From contig NZ_FNRA01000003.1 in NCBI RefSeq assembly GCF_900107535.1, positions 124,001-188,000 on the forward strand: DNA of 64,000 bases, written 5' to 3'. Shown here piece after piece: positions 43,358 through 51,342 of the stretch (its first letter is position 1; each line of letters opens with the position of its first letter). This DNA is from Pedobacter hartonius. GTDB taxonomy: Bacteria; Bacteroidota; Bacteroidia; Sphingobacteriales; Sphingobacteriaceae. The notes beneath the pieces were generated by a model. It was not told where the DNA came from. It saw nothing but the letters and a program-made list of their open reading frames with translations, and ran no database searches. Both the position numbers and the translations under genes were made by a program.

Positions 43358-46342
43358 TCACGGGATTTTATAACGCACTTCAATCAAGGTTCCCATCCCG
43401 TTTTTCGAGCTAAAAACTTTCAGTTGTGCGCTGATCTCATTTGCACGCATTTTCATATTTCTCATGCCATTGCCGGAGAGCGAAGCTTCATCGTTCTCGC
43501 TGCGCTCGTTCTGGTCAAAGCCGGTTCCATTATCATAGATACTCAGGATCAGGTTTCCGTCTTTAAGATATAATTTAACGGCTATGGCAGTGGATTCGGA
43601 ATATTTCAGGGAATTGTTGATTGCTTCTTTGAAGATCAGGTAAATGTTCTTTCTGACATTCATTTCAAGTTTCAGGAATGGCACTTTAGGGTCGGTATGC
43701 AGGTCGAAACTGATATTTTTTGCTTTACAAACCGGTCTTGCATAAGAATCCATCCTACTGTAAATACTGCTCAGGTGGTCATTTTTAGGGTTGATTGCCC
43801 AAACGATATCGCCCATTTCACTGATCATTTCGCTAGCGGTTTCGCCAATGGTATCCAGTACCTTATCCAGCTGGTAGTTATTCTGCTGCTGCTGATATAT
43901 CTTGGCTACCTGACTATATACAGAAATACTGCTTAAAGTAGAGCCAATATTGTCATGAAGATCTACAGCGATACGGTTCCTGACTTCCTGCCTGTTCAGC
44001 AGTTCCTTAATCCGGTAACGGTATAAAACAACTGCAATACCGATGATGAACAATCCGATGAGTGTATAGAACCATGACGTTGCCCAGACCGGTTCAAGAA
44101 TAGTTATCCTGATGGCAGTTACATTATTTCCGAAGGTGCCCTGCCAGTTACCTGCTTTTACCTTGAATATATACTCACCGGCCGGCAGGTTAGCGTACAC
44201 AGCGTAATTCCTTTTACCGGATTTGATCCATTTTTTATCCATTCCCTCCAATATATAAGCATACTGGATGTTGTCTCCATCATATTCCGGGGCAGAAAAC
44301 TCTACCGAAAAATACTTCTGGTCATATTGGAGCTCAATATTCTTTTCAGACAGCAGCTCATTAAATGAAGTGTCAAATACCTTAAAATCAGTAAAATAAA
44401 CATTAGGAGAATGATTAATATCTGCAACCGTGGCAGGATTAAAAACAATAAAGTAATTCGTTCCTCCAACATACATGTTACCATCGCCGTCTTTATAAAT
44501 ATAGCCGCTCAGGCCGCTGTCCCGGTGCAAACCCGGAGCTTCATAACAGCTGTATTCTACCTTTTTCGGGTCATATTTATGCATATGGCCGTTACAGACC
44601 ATCCATATACTGCCGTCAGCATCCGTTTGTATTCCTTCCGATAAATTGCTGGACTCATTGATATGAAAAACATGATGGGTTGAAGAGTTATAATATTTTA
44701 ACCCGCCACCATAAGTACTCACCCAAAGATTGCCGTTGGCCCCCTCCTGTACATCAAATACGTCATCTTCATTCAGTGAGATTGCTGTGTCCCTGTTCTC
44801 CCGCTGGTATTTAATTTTACCTGCACCGTTCGGATTCCAGTCGCCCAGGCCATATTTTGCAGTAGCCACCCAGATATCTCCATCATTTGCCTTATATAAT
44901 TTATGGATCAGGTTGTCTTTAAGATTGAAGTTTTTGATGATCTTTTTTACCGGGTCTGCTTTTGAGACCCAGCGTTTATCTACAAAATCATAATAAGTAA
45001 TATACTGCCCGTAGGGGGAAACGATCAGGACGGGATGCGAGCCGATAGTATCCCTCACAATAGAAACGATCCTGGAGTCTGTAATTCTGCTCATTACAGG
45101 ATCCAGCTCCGTATTTGGCAGCACTGCCAGGATATTTTTCTGCCTGTCATAGGTGAACAGCGAATAATTTGTTCCCAGGTAAAAAGTTCCGTCTACGTCA
45201 CTATAAAACTTGGTAACCGCAAGCGGGGTTCCTTTATACATTAATTTCCGGTGCTCAAATTTTCCGGACCGGAGGTCCCTGATAAACAGGCCGTCACTGG
45301 TACCTATCCAAAGGTGGCCGGTTGCATCCCTGTAAAAATCGTAGATGACAACATCATTTTTCTGACCCGGCAGATACATCTTTTCAAACGGCTGGTACAA
45401 AGGGTTAAACACACTGATCCCGTTATTCGTTCCAACCCATACAATACCCGAGCGGTCTACAAAAATGCAGTTGATATGATTATTTACTAAGGATCCTTCT
45501 TTAAGGGGATTGTACAGATAACTGCTGAACTTTCCTGTTTTTCTGTCATAGATCTTCAAACCGGAATCTTCCACTCCACCCATCCAGACATGATAGGAGC
45601 TATCCTCAGCAAAACATTTGATCTCATCCCTGGCGAAGGCCTTACGTGTAAGTGATACATGCTTGCTGAATACTGATTCATGAGGGGCCAGCTCATAACT
45701 TAGCGTTGCTGTATTGATCTTCAGTACACCGCCGCCAACTTTGGCTACCCAGAGAATTCCTTTTTCATCGAGGCATAAACCGGAGATCCCGCGTGATCCG
45801 ACAGGAATAGGCGAGTCGAAACGTTCGGTTTTTTTGTTAAAACGTACCAGGAAGCTACGGCCTGTAGCAAGCCACAGGTGCCCTCTTTTATCATCTTTAA
45901 TATAATTTATCCGGTTTTCAGGGATACTGTATTTATTATTCTCGTCGTGCCTGAACTGCTTAAACTGGCTCAGTGCCGGCTGCCTGAAGTCATAACGGCT
46001 TAACCCTCCCTCAGCGGTCGAGATCCATAAAAATTTCTGTTCATCTTCAACTATATCAGTAACGATATTCCCGGAGACGGAGCTCCTGTTCGCTATATCA
46101 TTGCTGTATCCGGTAAAATACTTGCCGTCATACCTGTTCAGCCCATCCTCAGTACCAAACCACATGAATCCGCGGCTATCCTGAAATATCGTATTTACTT
46201 TATGATGTGACAGACCCTTATCCGTACTGATTGAATAAAAATAACGGTCTTCCTGCTGCGCAACACTATAAAATGAATTTACAAATAGCAGAAAGAACAC
46301 CAGAATTATGCGATGCATATTAAATTTACCCAAGTAATTCAT
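43358..46342 (-). CDS. Reg_prop/Y_Y_Y sensor histidine kinase, 994 aa
   Basis: Signal peptide 1-28, then two periplasmic beta-propellers made of reg_prop repeats (for example IFQDSRGFMWFGTEDGLNRYDG, IFVDRSGIVWVGTNNGISVFN). A Y_Y_Y domain lies at about 690-755 (IQYAYILEGMDKKWI...LPAGEYIFKVKAGNWQG), one TM helix at about 768-790, and a HisKA_3 dimerisation domain with the phospho-acceptor in VDLHDNIGSTLSS. The ATPase domain ends the protein (DNGTGFD, GNGMRNMKMRA). Unlike hybrid two-component systems of this order it has no fused receiver or AraC domain; the partner is the downstream LuxR-type regulator. The ligand is unknown. Hybrid relatives sense glycans. Confidence 0.94.
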   Translation of the reverse strand: MNYLGKFNMHRIILVFFLLFVNSFYSVAQQEDRYFYSISTDKGLSHHKVNTIFQDSRGFMWFGTEDGLNRYDGKYFTGYSNDIANRSSVSGNIVTDIVEDEQKFLWISTAEGGLSRYDFRQPALSQFKQFRHDENNKYSIPENRINYIKDDKRGHLWLATGRSFLVRFNKKTERFDSPIPVGSRGISGLCLDEKGILWVAKVGGGVLKINTATLSYELAPHESVFSKHVSLTRKAFARDEIKCFAEDSSYHVWMGGVEDSGLKIYDRKTGKFSSYLYNPLKEGSLVNNHINCIFVDRSGIVWVGTNNGISVFNPLYQPFEKMYLPGQKNDVVIYDFYRDATGHLWIGTSDGLFIRDLRSGKFEHRKLMYKGTPLAVTKFYSDVDGTFYLGTNYSLFTYDRQKNILAVLPNTELDPVMSRITDSRIVSIVRDTIGSHPVLIVSPYGQYITYYDFVDKRWVSKADPVKKIIKNFNLKDNLIHKLYKANDGDIWVATAKYGLGDWNPNGAGKIKYQRENRDTAISLNEDDVFDVQEGANGNLWVSTYGGGLKYYNSSTHHVFHINESSNLSEGIQTDADGSIWMVCNGHMHKYDPKKVEYSCYEAPGLHRDSGLSGYIYKDGDGNMYVGGTNYFIVFNPATVADINHSPNVYFTDFKVFDTSFNELLSEKNIELQYDQKYFSVEFSAPEYDGDNIQYAYILEGMDKKWIKSGKRNYAVYANLPAGEYIFKVKAGNWQGTFGNNVTAIRITILEPVWATSWFYTLIGLFIIGIAVVLYRYRIKELLNRQEVRNRIAVDLHDNIGSTLSSISVYSQVAKIYQQQQNNYQLDKVLDTIGETASEMISEMGDIVWAINPKNDHLSSIYSRMDSYARPVCKAKNISFDLHTDPKVPFLKLEMNVRKNIYLIFKEAINNSLKYSESTAIAVKLYLKDGNLILSIYDNGTGFDQNERSENDEASLSGNGMRNMKMRANEISAQLKVFSSKNGMGTLIEVRYKIP

Positions 46343-46636
46343 TATTGCAAATTTCTAAATATAAGGCGAGTATCCCTTATAGGAATATTAATTGAAAGTA
46401 AAATTACTAAAATTGATAAATTCCAATAAATAACTACTCAACCTAAACCACTGATTTTAAAATATTGTTCAAAGGTAAAATATAAATTCAATGTATGCGC
46501 GCTAATCAGGCCCACATACATTGAATTTATTTTCATTAGATGATATTGTTTTTTTTACCGGTTATGAAGCTATCAGGATCCTGGAACAGTTGATTATATC
46601 ATCTGAAAGATCATGATCGTTTCATTAGACTCAGGC
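46343..46636. other. Intergenic region upstream of the reg_prop kinase
   Basis: AT-rich and without a gene. It holds TATCCCTTATAGGAATA (46371-46387), a weak dyad related to the TATCCCC sites, about 30 bases before the kinase ATG. No other structure seen. Confidence 0.5.
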
Positions 46637-46680
46637 TATATCCCCAAAAGCGGCATTTCTTATCCTCAATAGCGGGGACA
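46637..46680. repeat. TATCCCC element A (half site plus dyad)
   Basis: TATATCCCCAAAA, 10 bases, then TATCCTC-N6-GGGGACA (46661-46680). The two TATCC starts are exactly 22 bases apart (46639 and 46661). It lies directly after the glutaminase stop codon. The same layout recurs at 48559-48602. Confidence 0.65.
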
Positions 46681-46682
46681 TT

Positions 46683-48284
46683 TTATTTCAGGGCATGGTT
46701 AGCTTCCAGTAACAGGATGGTAGCATCATGATTCCCTTTGTAGGCATCCTGCAGCGGCGTATTGCCCCACCTGTCACGCGGGTTTAGATTGACGCCTTTA
46801 TCTATCAGGTAAGCAATGATATGTTCATGCCCCTCAGATGCCGCCAGATGTAACGCTGTTCTGCCATCATAGTCGGCCATATTGATATCGATCCCGCGGG
46901 CATAAATATGCTGAACCTCCAGCAGATTACCTTCAGATGCAGCCCAGTTTAAGCTGATTGCACCGTCAATTTTGGCCTCGTTCCTCTTTAAACGGGGATC
47001 TTTTTTATCGGGATTATTTAGGGTGAGGCTGTCGTAAATGTGAAAATTATAACGCTTTACCAATTCCTTGGAGAATTCTATACCTTTTACCGAATTGCCC
47101 GATTTATCCAGTTTAGGCGACCATATTGCAATTCCCATCAGATTGGGAATAACCAGCATCAGCCCTCCTGCCACACCACTTTTTGCGGGCAGTCCGATCG
47201 TAAAAGCAAACTCCCCTGAAAAATCATACATTCCGCATGAATTCATCAGCGAAAGGCAGTTTTTAACTGTATTGTTCTCCATTGCCCGCTCATTCGTGAT
47301 CGGGCAGATACCAGAATTTGCCAGTGTGGCCGCAGCAATAGCCATCGCATTTGTATCTGTTTGAATAGAGCAGCATTGAAAATAAAATTCAAGCGTACTT
47401 AACAAGTTGGTATTTTCCGGGAATGCACCTTTTTCCTTCATGTAATAGCCAAGGGCGAAGTTCCTGTCTGCGGTTTCTTTCTCTGACAGATATACTGAAT
47501 TGTTAAATCCCAGTGAATTTTGGTTGCCGGTGATCTTATTCCAGAAATTTAAAACATATTCAAAACGGTCTGCCATATCCATTTCTGGTTTAACCATAGA
47601 ACAGGTCATTATTGCACCTGCATTGATCATGGGATTGTGCGGCAAACTATTCTCATTGAGTACCAGCCCGTTAAAACCGATCCCACTCGGCTCTCTTCCT
47701 ACATGCTGATGCACAATATCTTCACCGTGTTCTTCAAGTACCATGCAATAATTGATCGGCTTACAGATAGACTGGATGCAGAAATCTTCATTGCTATCCC
47801 CAATGGAAAACTGCTGACCGCTTACTGTACAGATTGATATTGCATATTTATCCGGATCTACCCTTCCCAGCTGAGGGATATAGGTAGCAACATTACCATT
47901 CTTATTTTTATTTGTCAGCTCATAAATCTCGGTAATTTCCCTGCAGAAACTGGCAAAGTCAGGAATAATAAGATTTCCTTGGATCGCATCTTTGATCAGT
48001 CCGCCGAAGCTGTGCTTTAGAATATGTTTAAATTTTTCATAGTCCAGTACTACCTGCGGGGCAATGTCCAGTTCGGCGGGGTCCAGCTTTAACCTCGGGT
48101 CATTTTCCCTGATCCCCACTGCCTCCAGGGCATTAATGAGATCTGACAAATAGATATAATCTTCCTTGTTTTTTCTGAGACATTCAAAAAGATAGCTGTA
48201 TTCAACTTCCATCATGCCGTTGAAATCGCTTCGATCTGAGCCATTCACTTTAACATTCGCCTTTTCTTTTGCTGTAGCCGCCAT
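46683..48284 (-). CDS. glsA: Glutaminase (GlsA type) with ankyrin repeats
   Basis: A 533-residue enzyme converting glutamine to glutamate and ammonia. Residues 25-110 resemble the helical EF-hand-like N-terminal domain of animal kidney-type glutaminase (YLFECLRKNKEDYIYLSDLINALEAVGI). The beta-lactamase-fold glutaminase domain (about 145-425) has the Ser/Lys motif QSICKP, NPMINAGAI, and the active-site loop GLPAKSGVAGG. The tail (440-533) carries ankyrin repeats (SLNWAASEGNLLEVQHI, DGRTALHLAASEGHEHIIAYLID, WGNTPLQDAYKGNHDATILLLEA). Standard bacterial glutaminases have about 310 residues and lack both ends. TATCCCC sites lie just upstream and downstream. Confidence 0.95.
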   Translation of the reverse strand: MAATAKEKANVKVNGSDRSDFNGMMEVEYSYLFECLRKNKEDYIYLSDLINALEAVGIRENDPRLKLDPAELDIAPQVVLDYEKFKHILKHSFGGLIKDAIQGNLIIPDFASFCREITEIYELTNKNKNGNVATYIPQLGRVDPDKYAISICTVSGQQFSIGDSNEDFCIQSICKPINYCMVLEEHGEDIVHQHVGREPSGIGFNGLVLNENSLPHNPMINAGAIMTCSMVKPEMDMADRFEYVLNFWNKITGNQNSLGFNNSVYLSEKETADRNFALGYYMKEKGAFPENTNLLSTLEFYFQCCSIQTDTNAMAIAAATLANSGICPITNERAMENNTVKNCLSLMNSCGMYDFSGEFAFTIGLPAKSGVAGGLMLVIPNLMGIAIWSPKLDKSGNSVKGIEFSKELVKRYNFHIYDSLTLNNPDKKDPRLKRNEAKIDGAISLNWAASEGNLLEVQHIYARGIDINMADYDGRTALHLAASEGHEHIIAYLIDKGVNLNPRDRWGNTPLQDAYKGNHDATILLLEANHALK

Positions 48285-48298
48285 AGGTCAAATTTCGG

Positions 48299-48359
48299 TA
48301 TATCCCCTTTTAACTCCTATCTCCTAAAACGGGGATTCTTATCCCCACAATTGGGGATA
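48299..48359. repeat. TATCCCC element B (upstream of glutaminase)
   Basis: A half site at 48301-48307, then two dyads: 48318-48337 (TATCTCC-N6-GGGGATT) and 48340-48359 (TATCCCC-N6-GGGGATA, perfect 8+8 arms). The dyads are 22 bases apart, so they face the same side of the helix. They lie 15-75 bases before the glutaminase ATG at 48284, where an operator would be expected. Confidence 0.65.
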
Positions 48360-48558
48360 GCCGTACTGGTCAAACCGGTCCAAACAGCAAATGGCTCCCG
48401 GTAGAGGAGCCATATACTGAACTAAAACTTACTAAATTTATTGAACCGATAAAGACATTCACACTACTAACAGCTTTGGCCAGTTTCGTTTACCTCTGCT
48501 CTCATCCTGTGTTTATCATTAATGAGTAATACAAATATGGAGATAACATTATTCATAG

Positions 48559-48602
48559 TATATCCCCAAAACTGATCAAACTTATCCCCTAAAATGGGGG
48601 TA
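48559..48602. repeat. TATCCCC element C
   Basis: TATATCCCCAAAA, 10 bases, then TATCCCC-N6-GGGGGTA (48583-48602), the same layout and 22-base phase as element A. The dyad is also the heart of the long hairpin at 48569-48616. Confidence 0.65.
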
Positions 48603-48616
48603 AGTTTGATCAGTTT
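48569..48616 (-). terminator. Long perfect hairpin after the glycosyltransferase gene
   Basis: AAACTGATCAAACTTATCCCC and its complement form a 21-pair stem (one G-T pair) with a 6-base loop, starting 11 bases past the stop codon of the gene at 48628. On the minus strand it is followed by TTGGGG, so the T tail is weak. It may end transcription, stabilise the mRNA, or act at the DNA level as an operator. Confidence 0.55.
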
Positions 48617-48627
48617 GTAAATTTACC

Positions 48628-49788
48628 CTATGCATGCCTTTGAACAAGAGCATGGTATATGCCGGAGAGATCTGAAAACGCGCCTTGCGGACCATATTTA
48701 TCATGATAGGTTTGTAATGCATTTGCACGGTAACTTTTGCATTCCAGCCAGTCTAATGCCTCAAATATACTGATCTTGGATTTCAGGTCTTTATCACTGC
48801 CAGCCTCAAACAGCAACCCATTAAATCCATGTGTCACCATTTCAGGGATATAACCGGCGCCTGACGCTATAACCGGCAGCCCACTGGAAAAAGCCCGGAT
48901 GACCATACTCCCAAAGGGATCGTACCATACCGCAGGAAAGATCAGCGCAGTGGCATTTTCAAATAAAACATCGGGATACTCCATATCATCCGTTTCCACC
49001 AGGCTGATGTTCGGATAGAATTCTGAATATCCGAAGACCAGTTTTTTCAGAAATCCCTTTCCCGCTACTTTCACAGGCAGCCCGTTATCAGCAAATGCTT
49101 CCAGCAGAACGGCAATTCCGTTTTCATCTGTAAGCTCCCCTGCATATAAATAATAAGGCGCCGGAGCTGCCTTTTGCCTTCTCTTTCCTGCAGGGTAGCA
49201 AAAATCTGGTTTAACCACCATTTTATCAGCGAGTACACGGAGTTTAGAACGGATAAAAAGCTCCCGGGCAAATTCTCCGGAAACAATTATTTTATCAAAA
49301 TAAAGCCATGTACCTGCAAGCTGATGGATAAACATACTGAATGAGAGCCCAAAAGTCAGGAACTTCGAGTTGCGGTAAAGCGCTTTTTGAATGCTTTTAT
49401 AGGAAAAGTCATATTTCAGTGAACCGGTATATAACTGATCTCCGTAAAATAGTGTACCAGACGGACACAGCAGGTAATAGTTATGCAGTGTACAGACAAG
49501 GGGCAGTTTAAACCTTTTTACGGCATAAACTGCCGCGGCCATACTACCGAAATCCAGATGATGGAGGTGGACGATATCCGGTTTGAATGCCCGGATACGG
49601 CGCTTTATTTTGTAATAAGCAGCGTAGTCAAATAGCATTTGCACGATAGAAATAAAATCAGTCCTTGCCCGCAGGCGGAGCAACTCCACCTGTATCCCAT
49701 GCATACTCAGCAGTTCAATTTCATTTTTCACCACATGATCACTACCTGTCTTAGGCTGGTCAAAAGTGTGTATCACTAAAACTTTCAT
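48628..49788 (-). CDS. GT4-family glycosyltransferase
   Basis: A 386-residue GT-B fold enzyme. The N-terminal half starts MKVLVIHTFDQPKTGSDHVVKNEIELL and contains DIVHLHHLDFG and PLVCTLHNYYLLCPSG. The C-terminal half has YLYAGELTDENGIAVLLEAFAD and the donor-site motif ATALIFPAVWYDPFGSMVIRAFSSGLPVIAS (the E of the usual EPFG is D). It transfers a sugar from a nucleotide donor, typically onto a cell-surface glycan. No other polysaccharide genes lie beside it, so the acceptor is unknown. Confidence 0.93.
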   Translation of the reverse strand: MKVLVIHTFDQPKTGSDHVVKNEIELLSMHGIQVELLRLRARTDFISIVQMLFDYAAYYKIKRRIRAFKPDIVHLHHLDFGSMAAAVYAVKRFKLPLVCTLHNYYLLCPSGTLFYGDQLYTGSLKYDFSYKSIQKALYRNSKFLTFGLSFSMFIHQLAGTWLYFDKIIVSGEFARELFIRSKLRVLADKMVVKPDFCYPAGKRRQKAAPAPYYLYAGELTDENGIAVLLEAFADNGLPVKVAGKGFLKKLVFGYSEFYPNISLVETDDMEYPDVLFENATALIFPAVWYDPFGSMVIRAFSSGLPVIASGAGYIPEMVTHGFNGLLFEAGSDKDLKSKISIFEALDWLECKSYRANALQTYHDKYGPQGAFSDLSGIYHALVQRHA

Positions 49789-50001
49789 TCAAATCGGTTT
49801 TTAAATGATCTGTTGCTGAAAGAATTTTAGTAACCGGGGGCGGTTTGCTAAAAATACAAGTCCTTAACATCATTTATATTTGGCTTCAGCATTTACGTAA
49901 TCTTACAAAATATAGATTTGACAGGGCTGCCTGAACAGATGAAAATTCTCAAAACATTGATAGTTTCCCGTTAAACTTTTAAAATTGATCGTAATCTTTC
50001 G

Positions 50002-50009
50002 TAATTTTG
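50002..50009 (+). promoter_or_regulatory. Candidate -7 element of the amidase gene
   Basis: TAATTTTG, an exact TAnnTTTG, 21 bases before the ATG at 50031. A TTG occurs at 49985-49987. This position argues for translation starting at 50031 rather than at the ATG at 50007, which overlaps the element. Confidence 0.5.
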
Positions 50010-50030
50010 AATAAACACACGAATTTACGA

Positions 50031-50861
50031 ATGCCTGACCTGATTAGAAACCCACTATCATTTAAAAATATTTTTGTCTGCCTTATTCTCCTTAATGCCG
50101 GTTATGTAAAAGGGCAGTCTTTACCTGTGCAGTTACTGCCACCGCCTATAGCCAAAACCATGACAATCGTGGTAGATGCCGGTCACGGTGGAAAGGACGG
50201 GTCCACTAGGGGAGAGTTTTCAAGAGAAAAAGATGTAGCCCTGCAGGTAGCTTTATTGCTGGGCCAGACGCTTGAAAAAGAGATTCCCAACCTTAAAGTG
50301 ATCTATACCCGTACAGAAGATGTCTTTATTCCATTATATGAAAGGATTGATATTGCCAACAGGGCCCATGCCGATCTTTTTATTTCTATTCACTGTAACT
50401 CTATGCCTGCTAGTATGAGAGGCAGAACAGCAGTAACGGGTGTTGAGACATTGGTTTCCGGTTCCGGACGGCTTGGAGAACAGGACGCGGCGGTGAGGGA
50501 AAATGCTTCTATCTTACTGGAAAAGGATTACAAAGACAATTATGAAGGCTATAATCCCAATGACCCTGAAAGCTTTATTATTCTTTCACTGATGAAAAAT
50601 GCATATCGCCGGCAAAGTATTAAACTGGCTGGTTTGATTCAGCAGCAATATATTAAAGCCGGGCGTGTAGACCGGGGGGTAAAAGAGCAGAGCCTGGCGG
50701 TTCTTGCAAAAGCAGGTATGCCTGCAGTACTGACCGAAATAGGCTTTATCAGCAATCCGGGTGAAGAAGAATATATCAACTCCCAGACCGGAAGGGAAGA
50801 AATTGTGCGCAATATTACTACCGCAATCCTGGAGTATAATAAGCAATTAGGTATGAACTAA
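50031..50861 (+). CDS. N-acetylmuramoyl-L-alanine amidase (Amidase_3)
   Basis: About 276 residues from the preferred ATG at 50031. A signal peptide follows (IFVCLILLNAGYVKGQS). The amidase domain has the zinc ligands in VVDAGHGGKDG (His), SREKDVAL (Glu) and LFISIHCNSMP (His), and the catalytic Glu in AVLTEIGFISNPGEEE. The enzyme cleaves the bond between N-acetylmuramic acid and L-alanine in peptidoglycan, acting in the periplasm, usually in daughter-cell separation. A single-gene unit with a terminator directly after it. Confidence 0.94.
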   Translation: MPDLIRNPLSFKNIFVCLILLNAGYVKGQSLPVQLLPPPIAKTMTIVVDAGHGGKDGSTRGEFSREKDVALQVALLLGQTLEKEIPNLKVIYTRTEDVFIPLYERIDIANRAHADLFISIHCNSMPASMRGRTAVTGVETLVSGSGRLGEQDAAVRENASILLEKDYKDNYEGYNPNDPESFIILSLMKNAYRRQSIKLAGLIQQQYIKAGRVDRGVKEQSLAVLAKAGMPAVLTEIGFISNPGEEEYINSQTGREEIVRNITTAILEYNKQLGMN

Positions 50862-50864
50862 AAA

Positions 50865-50885
50865 AAGGCCAGATAAACTGGCCTT
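50865..50885 (+). terminator. Hairpin after the amidase gene
   Basis: AAGGCCAG, loop ATAAA, CTGGCCTT: an 8-pair stem starting 3 bases past the stop codon. The T tail (CATTATT) is weak. Confidence 0.65.
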
Positions 50886-51342
50886 CATTATTAACTGTTA
50901 TTACCTATTATTACCTTTGACATCCATCCTCAGGTAAACTCTTGATCTGCAATCCGCAGATTATATCTATAATTTCTCTTTGATATCACTAACAGTCTGG
51001 CCAATTTGGTGTCATAAAAAGCGCTAAAAAATGGCATGAAAGCCAAAACGTTTTATACTATCACAATATTCCGCAAAAAAAGAAATGTATGCAACATTTT
51101 TTCTATTTTGGAAGCATTTACATATAATTTTTATGATATGACTAATATTTAAAGGTAAAAATTATATTTAACACAAATAAAGGATACTATGAGATCCCAT
51201 AATTATCATATTTTCAATTGATTTATGAGTTTGAACATAGTAAAAGAATTAAAAACAGTCTTTTTTTACGATTAAGGATCTTAAAAACCGGTAATTGATG
51301 AAATTTTCATAAAATAATTTTTGGAGGGTATTGATATGTTTA
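50886..51342. other. Intergenic region without a recognised gene
   Basis: About 450 bases of AT-rich DNA between the amidase terminator and the 3' end of the MASE3 kinase. A 36-codon minus-strand frame near 50930-51040 is too short to support. I see no RNA gene and no strong repeat. Confidence 0.6.

Noticed and set aside
43358..46342. Hybrid two-component system (sensor, kinase, receiver and AraC in one chain)
   Set aside because: The protein ends after the ATPase domain; the receiver and DNA-binding domain are a separate LuxR-type protein downstream.
48299..48616. Short regular repeats as a CRISPR array
   Set aside because: Only 7-base units with dyad symmetry, no 25-40-base repeats, no spacers of constant length and no cas genes in the window.
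50930..51040. 36-codon minus-strand frame in the gap after the amidase gene
   Set aside because: Too short, with no ribosome-binding or promoter context and no recognisable sequence.
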